Shown here: one piece after another, positions 1 to 9,274 of the stretch
Layout of the letters: each line of letters opens with the position of its first letter
Numbering within the stretch: the first letter of the stretch is position 1
NCBI GenBank assembly: GCA_900772565.1
Contig: CAAHET010000134.1
Span: forward strand, 1-18,817
DNA length: 18,817 bases
Source: an uncultured Faecalibacterium sp.
GTDB lineage: Bacteria > Bacillota > Clostridia > Oscillospirales > Ruminococcaceae
Reading direction: 5' to 3'
Made by a program: the position numbers and the translations under genes
Notes under the pieces: model-generated
What the model was told of the DNA's origin: nothing
Database searches by the model: none
What the model saw: the letters and a program-made list of their open reading frames with translations, nothing else

Positions 1-1809
1 CACATGGCCGTCCTCCTGCACGTCGATCTTGCAGTTGCAGGTGGCGCAGATGTCCTGAATGACCTTGCCGCCCTTACCGATCACGTCCTTGATCTTGTCG
101 GTGGGGATCATCATGCTGAACATCTTGGGTGCCCAGCGGCTCAGTTCCTGACGGGGCTCAGCGATCACCGGCTTGATGATCTCGTCCAGAATATACAGGC
201 GGCCCTTGCGGCACTTCTCAAAGGCCTCGGCAATGATGTCGTAGGTCAGGCCGTCGATCTTGATGTCCATCTGGATAGCGGTAATGCCCTTGCGGGTGCC
301 GCCGACCTTAAAGTCCATATCGCCGTGGAAGTCCTCCACGCCCTGAATGTCCAGCATGGTCATCCAGCGCTCGCCCTCGGTGATCAGGCCGCAGGAGATA
401 CCGGCGACCGGAGCCTTGATGGGCACGCCTGCGTCCATCAGTGCCAGCGTAGAGCCGCAGATGGAAGCCTGAGAGGTAGAGCCGTTAGAGCTGAGCACCT
501 CGGACACGCAGCGGATGGTGTAGGGGAACTCTTCCAGAGAGGGCAGCACCGGCACCAGAGCACGCTCGGCCAGTGCACCGTGACCGATCTCGCGGCGGCC
601 GGGGCTGCGCGGTGCGCGTGCCTCGCCCACGGAGTACGGCGGGAAGTTATAGTGGTGGATATAGCGCTTGGTCTGCTCGTCGGTCAGGTCGTCCATCAGC
701 TGGTTGTCCTTGGTGCCGCCCAGCGTGCAGGTGGTAAGCACCTGCGTCTGGCCACGGGTGAACATACCGGAGCCGTGCACGCGGGGCAGGATGCCCACCT
801 CTGCGGCCAGCGGGCGGATCTCGTTGATGCCGCGGCCGTCCACGCGCTTGCCGTCATCCAGCAGCCAGCGGCGCACCACGAACTTCTGCATCTTATAGCT
901 TACCAGATCCAGATCTGCGGCGGACAGGTCGGGGTACTCCTCGGCGATCTTGTCCATGATGGGCAGCAGGGCTGCGTCACGCACGTTCTTGTCGTCGGTG
1001 TCCATAGCGGCCTTGAAGTCGTCGAGGTACTTGTTCTGGATGGCGTGGAACACGTCCATGTCCAGACCCACAACCTGGAAGTCGATCTTCGGCTTGCCGC
1101 GCTCGGCCACGATCTTGTTGATGAACTCGATGATCTTCTTGATCTCAACGTGTGCGGTCTTAATGGCGGTCAGCATGGTGTCCTCGTCCACCTCGTTGGC
1201 GCCGGCCTCGATCATCACGATCTTGTCCATGGTGGCGGCAACGGTCAGGGCAAGGTCGCTCACCTTGCGTTGCTCCTGCGTGGGGTTCAGCACGATCTCG
1301 CCGTCAACCAAGCCCACCTGCACGCCGCCGATGGGGCCGTTCCACGGGATATCGGACACGGCAGTCACCAGAGAAGCGCCGATCATACCGGCGATCTCGG
1401 GGCTGCAATCCGGGTCAAGGCTCATGACGGTCATAGTGATGCACACGTCGTTGCGCATCTCCTTGGGGAACAGCGGGCGCATGGGGCGGTCCACCACGCG
1501 GCTGGTCAGGATGGCGCGCTCGCCGGGGCGGCCCTCACGGCGCATAAAGCTGCCGGGAATGCGGCCTGCGGCGTAGAGCTTTTCCTCGTACTCCACATTC
1601 AGCGGGAAGAAATCCACGCCCTCGCGGGGCTTGGGGCTCATGACCACGTTGCACATCACGCAGGTCTCGCCGTAGCGGATCAGTGCGCTGGCATTGGACA
1701 GGCCGCACATCTTGCCCATTTCAACCTTGAACGGGCGGCCGGCCAACATGGTTTCGTAGACCTTGAAGTTGTCAAAGGTCTCTTTGCGGGAACCAAATTC
1801 GATTGCCAT
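1..1809 (-). CDS. pnp: Polyribonucleotide nucleotidyltransferase (PNPase), 3' part cut by window edge
   Basis: PNPase degrades RNA 3'-to-5' by phosphorolysis and works as a trimer in the cytoplasm, often with degradosome partners. The 603 codons present begin MAIEFGSRKETFDNFKVYET. The first RNase PH domain carries FFPLNVEYEEKLYAAGRIPG and DRPMRPLFP. The second carries SSNGSTSQASICGSTLALMD and the catalytic-region motif EDFHGDMDFKVGGTRKG. The KH domain starts near residue 565, with its GKGG loop at 578-581. The window ends inside the KH domain, so the rest of KH and the expected S1 domain lie outside; this is an edge effect, not a truncation. The ATG has an AAGGAGG ribosome site at 1818-1824. 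The gene lies downstream of rpsO on the same strand, the usual bacterial order. A terminator and a very long hairpin lie between them. Confidence 0.97.
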   Translation of the reverse strand, partial: MAIEFGSRKETFDNFKVYETMLAGRPFKVEMGKMCGLSNASALIRYGETCVMCNVVMSPKPREGVDFFPLNVEYEEKLYAAGRIPGSFMRREGRPGERAILTSRVVDRPMRPLFPKEMRNDVCITMTVMSLDPDCSPEIAGMIGASLVTAVSDIPWNGPIGGVQVGLVDGEIVLNPTQEQRKVSDLALTVAATMDKIVMIEAGANEVDEDTMLTAIKTAHVEIKKIIEFINKIVAERGKPKIDFQVVGLDMDVFHAIQNKYLDDFKAAMDTDDKNVRDAALLPIMDKIAEEYPDLSAADLDLVSYKMQKFVVRRWLLDDGKRVDGRGINEIRPLAAEVGILPRVHGSGMFTRGQTQVLTTCTLGGTKDNQLMDDLTDEQTKRYIHHYNFPPYSVGEARAPRSPGRREIGHGALAERALVPVLPSLEEFPYTIRCVSEVLSSNGSTSQASICGSTLALMDAGVPIKAPVAGISCGLITEGERWMTMLDIQGVEDFHGDMDFKVGGTRKGITAIQMDIKIDGLTYDIIAEAFEKCRKGRLYILDEIIKPVIAEPRQELSRWAPKMFSMMIPTDKIKDVIGKGGKVIQDICATCNCKIDVQEDGHV

Positions 1810-1844
1810 TGTTTCTGCCTCCTTGTTTTTCGGATCGTTCTATC

Positions 1845-1946
1845 CAAAAAGCCGTGGCGTGCGCATTATAGCAATAAATCCAGCGTCCCTGCCTGCAGGC
1901 ACGGGCGTTCGATTTACTGCTGCAATACGCTGCCACCGCTATTTTG
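1845..1946 (-). promoter_or_regulatory. Long imperfect hairpin in the pnp 5' leader (possible RNase III / autoregulation site)
   Basis: The two arms (about 1845-1893 and 1898-1946) pair around the tetraloop TGCA at 1894-1897. I count about 41 base pairs on the minus-strand transcript, interrupted by single mismatches (for example 1881/1910, 1889/1902, 1869/1922) and one small internal loop at 1859-1860/1931. Several plus-strand A/C mismatches become U-G pairs in minus-strand RNA, so the pnp transcript folds better than its antisense. The stem ends about 20 nt before the pnp ribosome site. In E. coli the pnp leader has a long stem cut by RNase III and used by PNPase for autoregulation; applying that here is inference. 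No convincing pnp promoter was found. TATAAT at 1865-1870 lies inside the stem, and a weak TTGCTT/TATCCC pair lies just upstream of it. Confidence 0.6.
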
Positions 1947-1970
1947 TGCGCATGGGATACATGGAGCTAT

Positions 1971-2009
1971 ACATAAAGCAAAGGGCAGGTACCTTTGCGG
2001 TACCTGCCC
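1971..2009 (-). terminator. Intrinsic terminator after rpsO
   Basis: A perfect 11-bp inverted repeat (1983-1993 and 1999-2009) with a 5-nt loop lies just after the rpsO stop. On the minus strand it is followed by an interrupted T-rich run, TTTGCTTTATGT. It should end most rpsO transcripts; read-through could feed pnp. Confidence 0.8.
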
Positions 2010-2019
2010 TCCGTTAAAA

Positions 2020-2274
2020 TTACTTACGCAGACCCAGAGTTGCGATCAGAGCACGGTAACGCTCGATGTCCTTCTTCTGGAGATAAGCCAGCAGATTGCG
2101 GCGACGGCCAACCATCTTCAGCAGACCGCGGCGGCTGTGGTGATCGTTAGGGTTCTTCTTCAGGTGCTCATTCAGCTCGTTGATGTGAGCGGTCAGCAGA
2201 GCGACCTGAACCTCGGGGGAGCCAGTGTCCTTCTCGGTCAGAGCGACTTTGGCCATAACTTCCTGCTTATTCAT
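2020..2274 (-). CDS. rpsO: 30S ribosomal protein S15
   Basis: S15 binds the three-way junction of helices 20-22 of 16S rRNA early in assembly of the 30S platform. The 84-residue product has the family signature: DTGSPEVQVALLT near residues 16-28, then NDHHSRRGLLKMVGRRRNLLAYL, and the ending DIERYRALIATLGLRK. It is a few residues shorter than the usual 88-89 because of a compact N terminus. The ATG is preceded by AAAGAGG at good spacing. The gene has its own promoter at 2381-2409 and a leader of about 100 nt that can fold as a three-way junction. It sits upstream of pnp and downstream of the CPBP protease gene on the same strand. Confidence 0.98.
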   Translation of the reverse strand: MNKQEVMAKVALTEKDTGSPEVQVALLTAHINELNEHLKKNPNDHHSRRGLLKMVGRRRNLLAYLQKKDIERYRALIATLGLRK

Positions 2275-2309
2275 AATACAGTACCTCTTTCAAGTAATTT
2301 ATCTGCCTA

Positions 2310-2367
2310 TGGCACAGCGGCGGGAAACGGTTCTCCCAAAAGTGGGCATACTCCCAGCCCCGTGCCA
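2310..2367 (-). promoter_or_regulatory. rpsO leader, candidate three-way-junction S15 autoregulatory element
   Basis: In the rpsO transcript, TGGCAC (2362-2367) can pair with GTGCCA (2310-2315). This closes a junction with two internal hairpins. One pairs 2344-2347 with 2357-2360 (or the alternative 2343-2346 with 2353-2356). The other is GGGAGA/TTTCCC at 2322-2337 with loop ACCG. S15 leaders in several bacterial groups mimic the 16S three-way junction to repress translation. The fold is seen in the sequence; regulation by S15 is inferred. It lies entirely between the predicted transcription start and the ribosome site. Confidence 0.5.
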
Positions 2368-2380
2368 CGGTAATAAATAT

Positions 2381-2409
2381 AGTATACCAGATTGCACAGC
2401 AGATTGCAA
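2381..2409 (-). promoter_or_regulatory. rpsO promoter
   Basis: On the minus strand TTGCAA (2404-2409) and TATACT (2381-2386) are separated by exactly 17 bp, with TGG directly before the -10 box (extended -10). The predicted start leaves a leader of roughly 100 nt before rpsO. Confidence 0.8.
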
Positions 2410-2430
2410 GAAGATTTTTGTCCGCAAGCC

Positions 2431-3267
2431 TTAATTTTTTACAATGCCGCCCCAGTACAGCTGCACCTCCGGCAGCTTCTTTTTGCGCAGCAGAAACACG
2501 GTGGGGATCAGGTACACCGCCACCGACAGCAGCCGCGATGCATCGTAGCCGCTCACGCTCTCAGCCACGCTGGTGGTGCCGTACAGTCCGCCGATGAGCA
2601 TGGCGGCAATGTCCATGGCGCTGTGCAGGAACACCGTCACCCACAGATTGCCGGTGCGGAAGTAGATGGCGGCCAGCATCACGCCCAGCGAGGCCGCAAA
2701 CACGCACTGCATCAGCACGCCAAAGGGTGCCGAGCCGATCAGGTTGCTCAGGTGCGCCGCACCGAACAGCACGCCGGACACAAGGCAGGCTTTCCACACC
2801 CCTGCGCGGGCGGTGCCGTAGCGCTCCAGCAAGGTCTGGGCAATAATGCCCCGGAACACCAGCTCCTCGGCCACGCCCACAAGGATCATGTTCAGTATAA
2901 AGGTCAGGATGCGGGGCAGCGGCAGCAACGGCGTGTCCGGGCGGCTGAAAGCCAGTGTCCCGCAGACCGTATACCCGATGAAGAACAGCGGGTACATGCC
3001 CACCAGCATTCCGTTCAGAAAACCGCAGCCGCGTCGGCGCAGCAGATCCAGCCTGCCGGTGCGGGCCAGCAGCAAAAGTGCCACCGCCAGCCCGACAGCC
3101 TCCTGCACAGAGCCAAACAGATAGCCGTCCATGGTGTCAAAGTCCGCGCCTGCCGCTGCCAGCCCGATGGTAGCCAGCAGGCTGAACACGACCATGCTGC
3201 CAAGGAACAGCACCTCAGACAAAACACAATATAGAATGGGGTGCGCGGTGCGCAGCCGTTTGAGCAT
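2431..3267 (-). CDS. CPBP-family intramembrane glutamic-type protease (Abi/CAAX protease-like)
   Basis: This is a multi-pass membrane protein of 278 residues with the three signatures of the CPBP/Rce1-like family: EELVFRG (double Glu and Arg near residues 134-139), GAAHLSN (His near 172) and FLHSAMD (His near 215). These residues build the active site of intramembrane proteases related to the eukaryotic CAAX protease Rce1. Bacterial members process peptides or membrane proteins or act in immunity to bacteriocins; the substrate here is unknown. At least six hydrophobic stretches are visible. I chose the ATG at 3267 because GGGAGG lies about 9 nt upstream; an in-frame TTG seven codons earlier would swallow that ribosome site. 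A TAGAAT -10-like box (3299-3304) lies upstream without a clear -35. No bacteriocin cluster surrounds it. Confidence 0.9.
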   Translation of the reverse strand: MLKRLRTAHPILYCVLSEVLFLGSMVVFSLLATIGLAAAGADFDTMDGYLFGSVQEAVGLAVALLLLARTGRLDLLRRRGCGFLNGMLVGMYPLFFIGYTVCGTLAFSRPDTPLLPLPRILTFILNMILVGVAEELVFRGIIAQTLLERYGTARAGVWKACLVSGVLFGAAHLSNLIGSAPFGVLMQCVFAASLGVMLAAIYFRTGNLWVTVFLHSAMDIAAMLIGGLYGTTSVAESVSGYDASRLLSVAVYLIPTVFLLRKKKLPEVQLYWGGIVKN

Positions 3268-3434
3268 AAGTATAGCCCTCCCTATCAATGATAAGCCTAT
3301 TCTACCACGATTCCCCCAAAAGCGATAGGGCGAAAATAAAGTGTGCCGCCGGGTTTATCAGGGAACTGTGAACGGCTTGCAGCATCTTTTTACAGAAAAT
3401 TCATGTAAAAACGGGCTAAAATAGCCTTGCAGAT

Positions 3435-3463
3435 TTGACGTGTCTGCCGCTTTGGTGTATCAT
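3435..3463 (+). promoter_or_regulatory. secA promoter
   Basis: TTGACG (3435-3440) and TATCAT (3458-3463) are spaced by 17 bp. The predicted start near 3470 gives a leader of about 60 nt. The 130 bp between the divergent CPBP gene's upstream region and this promoter show nothing recognisable. Confidence 0.75.
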
Positions 3464-3488
3464 ATACTTGTATTGTTATGCGCGATCC

Positions 3489-3512
3489 CGGGCGCATCAC
3501 AGCCCGATTTTT
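3489..3512 (+). promoter_or_regulatory. Terminator-like hairpin in the secA leader
   Basis: CGGGC (3489-3493) pairs with GCCCG (3502-3506) around an 8-nt loop and is followed by ATTTTT. It lies between the predicted secA start site and the GAGGTG ribosome site. The shape is that of a weak intrinsic terminator or attenuator. The stem is only 5 bp, so function is uncertain. Confidence 0.35.
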
Positions 3513-3533
3513 AAGATTTATGAGGTGTGACCT

Positions 3534-6374
<2,841 letters not shown>

Positions 6375-6378
6375 CGTC

Positions 6379-6419
6379 AAGGGAAATGCAACTAAAAATA
6401 GTTGCATTTCCCTTTATTT
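6379..6419 (+). terminator. secA terminator, perfect 16-bp stem
   Basis: Arms 6379-6394 and 6399-6414 are exact reverse complements with an AAAA loop, followed by TTATTTG. It lies 5 nt after the secA stop. The right arm also contains the -35 box of the hicAB promoter, so the palindrome may double as an operator. Confidence 0.85.
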
Positions 6420-6429
6420 GTGCTATACT
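6402..6429 (+). promoter_or_regulatory. hicAB promoter overlapping the secA terminator
   Basis: TTGCAT (6402-6407) and TATACT (6424-6429) are spaced by 16 bp, with TGC before the -10 (extended -10). Transcription would begin only about 10 nt upstream of the hicA ribosome site AGGAGGAG. The -35 lies in the right arm of the secA terminator stem. Confidence 0.75.
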
Positions 6430-6445
6430 AAGCGTAGGAGGAGTT

Positions 6446-6700
6446 ATGGGACAAAAGGAAAAGTTGATCGAACGATTGAAGGCAAAGCCAAAAACATTCA
6501 CCTTTGATGATGCCGAGAGCCTGCTGCGCTATTTCGACTATACGCGCTCCAACAAGGGCAAGACCAGCGGCTCCCGCATCCTGTTCGTATCTGAAAAACA
6601 TCCGCCTATCATGATGCACAAACCGCATCCCCGCAAGGAGCTTTTGGAGTATCAGATCAAACAGCTGATTCAAATTCTGGAACAGGAGGGACTTCTGTGA
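6446..6700 (+). CDS. hicA: HicA-family toxin (putative mRNA interferase)
   Basis: HicA toxins are small double-stranded-RNA-binding-fold proteins that cleave mRNA until bound by HicB. This 84-residue product has the layout of the Firmicute subfamily: an N-terminal helix, KPKTFTFDDAESLLRYF, the loop GKTSGSRILF at 38-47, then HKPHPRKELLEYQIKQLIQILEQEGL. Classical HicA proteins have a catalytic His in a GSH motif; here the equivalent position is Arg44 (GSR). His58 and His61 in HKPHP remain. The start at 6446 is set by AGGAGGAG just upstream; an in-frame ATG at 6386 lies inside the secA terminator and is unlikely. The stop overlaps the hicB GTG start by 2 nt, so the pair is translationally coupled. 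Family assignment is strong; catalytic activity is not assured. Confidence 0.88.
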   Translation: MGQKEKLIERLKAKPKTFTFDDAESLLRYFDYTRSNKGKTSGSRILFVSEKHPPIMMHKPHPRKELLEYQIKQLIQILEQEGLL

Positions 6701-7035
6701 ACAATACGATGGAGTATAAAGGCTATGTAGGCAGCGTAGAATTCTCAGAGGAGGATGGCCTTTTTTACGGCAAGGTAATGGGCATCCGTGCGCTGCTTTC
6801 CTACGAGGGCGCCACTGCTGCGGAGCTTGTCAACGATTTTCACGGCGCGGTGGACGACTATCTGGCGCTCTGCGAACAGACCCACCAGACCCCCGAAAAG
6901 GCCTATAAGGGCAGCTTCAATGTCCGCATCCCGCCGGAACTGCACAAGCAGGCCGTGGTCTACGCCGCAGCACATAATATGAGCTTGAATAATCTTGTGG
7001 AACGGTCTATTCGTCAGACGGTTCATGCAGGATAA
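6697..7035 (+). CDS. hicB: HicB-family antitoxin
   Basis: HicB neutralises HicA and usually represses its own promoter. The 112-residue product has the partial RNase-H-like N-terminal domain (YKGYVGSVEFSEEDGLFYGK, then a helix with LVNDFHGAVDDYLALCEQ) and a C-terminal ribbon-helix-helix DNA-binding segment (FNVRIPPELHKQAVVYAAAH, MSLNNLVERSI, residues about 73-108). I chose the GTG at 6697 because AGGAGGG ends 6 nt upstream and it overlaps the hicA stop; the ATG at 6709 is too far from that site. The likely operator is the palindrome or extended -10 region at 6379-6429. No terminator follows, and the next gene starts 25 nt later. Confidence 0.9.
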   Translation: MNNTMEYKGYVGSVEFSEEDGLFYGKVMGIRALLSYEGATAAELVNDFHGAVDDYLALCEQTHQTPEKAYKGSFNVRIPPELHKQAVVYAAAHNMSLNNLVERSIRQTVHAG

Positions 7036-7060
7036 TAAAACAGAGGGAGTTGATTTTACA

Positions 7061-8278
7061 ATGATCGCACCGGAAAAACTGTTGGAAGCCGCCAAGGCGC
7101 TGGAACCCCAGCTGCAGGAGTGGCGGCGCACACTGCACCGTCACCCGGAGGTGGGCTTTGACCTGCCCCAGACCAAGGCATTGGTCAAAAAGGCTCTGAC
7201 TGAGATGGGCTACACCCCGCAGGACTGCGGCAAGTGCGGCGTGGTGGCGCTTGCAGGCGGCAAGCGTCCCGGCAAGGTGATCCTGCTGCGCGGCGACATG
7301 GACGCTTTGCCCCTGCAGGAGGAATCCGGCGAGGAATTCTCCTCTGAGCTGCCCGGCAAGATGCACGGCTGCGGCCACGATATGCACACCGCCATGGTGC
7401 TGGGTGCGGCCAAGCTGCTCAAGGAGCACGAGGACGAGATCGAAGGCACGGTAAAGCTGGAGTTCCAGCCCGCAGAAGAGATCTTTCAGGGTTCGCTGGA
7501 CATGATAAACAGCGGCCTGCTGGAGAACCCCAAGGTGGACGCAGCGGTCATGTTCCATGTGCTGGCTGGGATGCCCCTGCCCGCCGGTATGGTGCTGGTG
7601 CCGGGCGGCGGCATTACCATGGCCAGCTGCGAGCAGTACCACATTGTTGTACACGGCAAGGGCGGCCACGGCTCTATGCCCAACGCCTGCATCGACCCCA
7701 TCACCGCAGCGGCACACATCCACATTGCCCTGCAGGAGATCAACAGCCGCGAGCTGGACCCCGCAGGCTTTGGCGTGTTCACCACCGGCCGGTTCGAGGC
7801 AGGCAAGGCCTCCAACGTCATCCCGGATACTGCCGATATGTGGGGCACCATCCGCACCGTGGACCCGGAGCAGAAGGTCAGCGCCCTCATCCACCAGCGC
7901 ATGACCGAAATTGCGCAGGGCGTAGCCACCGCCTACCGCTGCACCGCCGAGGTGGAGTTCAGCGATTACTGCCCCTGCATGGTAGTAGACACCCCTCTGG
8001 CGGGCGATGCCCTGACCTATATGACCGAGCTGCTGGGCAAGGGCGCTATGGATATGACCCCGCTCACCGGCGGCAAACCCGGCGGCGGCAGCGAGGATTT
8101 TGCCTTTGTCAGCCATGAAGTGCCCACCGTGAGTATGTTCTTAGCCGCAGGCAACGCCAAGGAGGGCTACACCTACGGCCAGCACCACCCCAAGGTGCGC
8201 TTTGACGACAGCATCCTGTACCGCGGCACAGCAGCCTACACCTATATGGCGCTGCGCTGGCTGGCAGAGCACCAGTAA
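7061..8278 (+). CDS. M20-family metallo-amidohydrolase (N-acyl-amino-acid / peptidase M20D type)
   Basis: Members of the M20D group hydrolyse N-acyl or N-aminoacyl bonds in the cytoplasm, such as hippurate, N-acetyl amino acids or N-acetyl-diaminopimelate; the exact substrate cannot be read here. The 405-residue product carries the bimetal-site ligands and motifs: WRRTLHRHPEVGF at 21-33, RGDMDALP at 77-84, MHGCGHDMHT at 101-110 with the metal-binding Cys104 and His106, QPAEE at 136-140, FH at 165-166, and GQHHP at 373-377. The dimerisation domain lies between about 185 and 295. The ATG at 7061 has GAGGGAG about 11 nt upstream. It is only 25 nt after hicB with no clear promoter of its own, so it may be read from the hicAB promoter. 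A strong terminator follows. Confidence 0.93.
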   Translation: MIAPEKLLEAAKALEPQLQEWRRTLHRHPEVGFDLPQTKALVKKALTEMGYTPQDCGKCGVVALAGGKRPGKVILLRGDMDALPLQEESGEEFSSELPGKMHGCGHDMHTAMVLGAAKLLKEHEDEIEGTVKLEFQPAEEIFQGSLDMINSGLLENPKVDAAVMFHVLAGMPLPAGMVLVPGGGITMASCEQYHIVVHGKGGHGSMPNACIDPITAAAHIHIALQEINSRELDPAGFGVFTTGRFEAGKASNVIPDTADMWGTIRTVDPEQKVSALIHQRMTEIAQGVATAYRCTAEVEFSDYCPCMVVDTPLAGDALTYMTELLGKGAMDMTPLTGGKPGGGSEDFAFVSHEVPTVSMFLAAGNAKEGYTYGQHHPKVRFDDSILYRGTAAYTYMALRWLAEHQ

Positions 8279-8283
8279 ACAGT

Positions 8284-8325
8284 AAAAGAGCCGGGAACGA
8301 TTACGATCGTTTCCGGCTCTTTTTT
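8284..8325 (+). terminator. Bidirectional terminator between convergent genes
   Basis: A stem of about 18 bp with one G-T pair (8284-8301 with 8306-8323) has a TACG loop and a T run on the plus strand. The minus-strand reading also ends in TTTTAC. It serves the amidohydrolase and the converging CinA-like gene. Confidence 0.9.
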
Positions 8326-8326
8326 G

Positions 8327-9241
8327 TTATATCAGCCTTGCCCCGGCGTGGGGCAGGCTTTCCGCGCCAAGGCTTTGCAGCTTTTGGGGCAGGGCGGCAA
8401 GGTCGCCGCCGGTATAGTACCAGCCCGCCGCCAATGCTGCCAGTGCCAGCAGCGAAAGCACCGCCAGCGCCTTGACCAGCCTGCGGCGCTTCGGGCGCGG
8501 CGGCACGGGCGGTGCAGCCCCAAGCGCCGCAGGCGTCAGGGCGGCATCCGGTACTGTTTTAGCGTAGGGCTGCCAGCTTGTGCCCCCTGCCTGCGGCAGA
8601 CCGCAGGCGGCGCGGCGCAGCATATCCAGCAGCCACAGTCCGGGGTTCTCGTCCGGCGATACGCACCGCAGCCAGCAGCCTTTTTTACCGCCCACCAGCA
8701 GCAGGCGGCTTTGGGGCAGTTCCACACAGCCCACCGCCAGCGCGGCGCCGGTCAGCCGCTGCATAGCCTGCACCCGCGCCAGTGTGCGGGCAGGCTCTGC
8801 CTGCGGTGCTTTGTGCAGCTTGCGGCTGAGCCGGGCGTTGAGTGCGGCATTGGCGTAGCTCATAGCACCAAAATCGAACACTTTTTCCGCGCCGGGAAGG
8901 TTTTCCAGCCGGGTCTCCAGCAGCGCCCCGGCGGCAGCATCGCTGCACACCAAAAGCTTGCGGTGCTGTTCCAGCGCCTGCACTGCGGCGGCGGCAAGGG
9001 TCTGCTCCCCTTCCCCGTACAGCGCCGGGGCAAGGCTTGTCCGCAGCAGCTGTACCGCTCGGCGCAGCTGCTGCGGGGTGCTGCTTTGCAGCGCCACCAG
9101 CGTTTCTGCGCCCCGGGTGCGGCAGTGCGCCGTGCCCTGCCAAGTGTCCGGCAGGTTTTCTACAGCCTTTTGCACGGTCTGCTCCGGCACACCGAACAGC
9201 CGCAGCACGCAGCCTGCCGGGCGCTCTTCCTTATTTGTCAT
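8327..9241 (-). CDS. Degenerate CinA-like protein with C-terminal membrane anchor (unknown function)
   Basis: I do not know this as a named family. Reading it beside cinA, which ends 33 nt upstream on the same strand, shows shared architecture. Residues 10-95 (VLRLFGVPEQTVQKAVENL, ending LAPALYGEGEQTL) match the middle domain of CinA (TLRVLGGESNLEYRVRSLL, ending GDAVYDEDVAGLE). Residues 90-140 (KLLVCSDAAAGALLETRLEN, then GAEKVFDFGAMSYANAALNA) match the start of the CinA amidase domain (TIATAESCTGGMIAQRLTNV). The catalytic-site motif ESCTGG has become SDAAAG, and the GLAGPGGG loop is missing, so amidase activity is unlikely. The N-terminal MoCF-like domain is absent. A basic PKRRR is followed by a single hydrophobic helix at about 255-277 and a 27-residue tail. 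I chose the ATG at 9241, preceded by GGGGGG, over an in-frame GTG at 9274 in the palindrome. It could be a scaffold or ligand sensor. Confidence 0.8.
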   Translation of the reverse strand: MTNKEERPAGCVLRLFGVPEQTVQKAVENLPDTWQGTAHCRTRGAETLVALQSSTPQQLRRAVQLLRTSLAPALYGEGEQTLAAAAVQALEQHRKLLVCSDAAAGALLETRLENLPGAEKVFDFGAMSYANAALNARLSRKLHKAPQAEPARTLARVQAMQRLTGAALAVGCVELPQSRLLLVGGKKGCWLRCVSPDENPGLWLLDMLRRAACGLPQAGGTSWQPYAKTVPDAALTPAALGAAPPVPPRPKRRRLVKALAVLSLLALAALAAGWYYTGGDLAALPQKLQSLGAESLPHAGARLI

Positions 9242-9250
9242 GACGCATCC

Positions 9251-9268
9251 CCCCTGCGGCCGCAGGGG
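9251..9268. repeat. 18-bp perfect palindrome between cinA and the CinA-like gene
   Basis: CCCCTGCGGCCGCAGGGG reads the same on both strands and includes a NotI site. It sits 6 nt after the cinA stop and overlaps the ribosome-site region of the downstream gene. In RNA it could form a short very stable hairpin affecting translational coupling. No T run follows, so it is not a terminator. Confidence 0.6.
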
Positions 9269-9274
9269 CCGCAC

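Noticed and set aside
1865..1870. TATAAT as the pnp promoter -10
   Set aside because: It has TGC before it, but no -35 at the right spacing, and it lies within a stem of the long hairpin; kept only as an alternative.
4..2373. Very long plus-strand open frame (789 codons) opposite pnp and rpsO
   Set aside because: It is antisense to two certain genes. The translation is low-complexity His/Ala/Leu/Gly/Val-rich, typical of the complement of GC-rich coding DNA, and it lacks a ribosome site.
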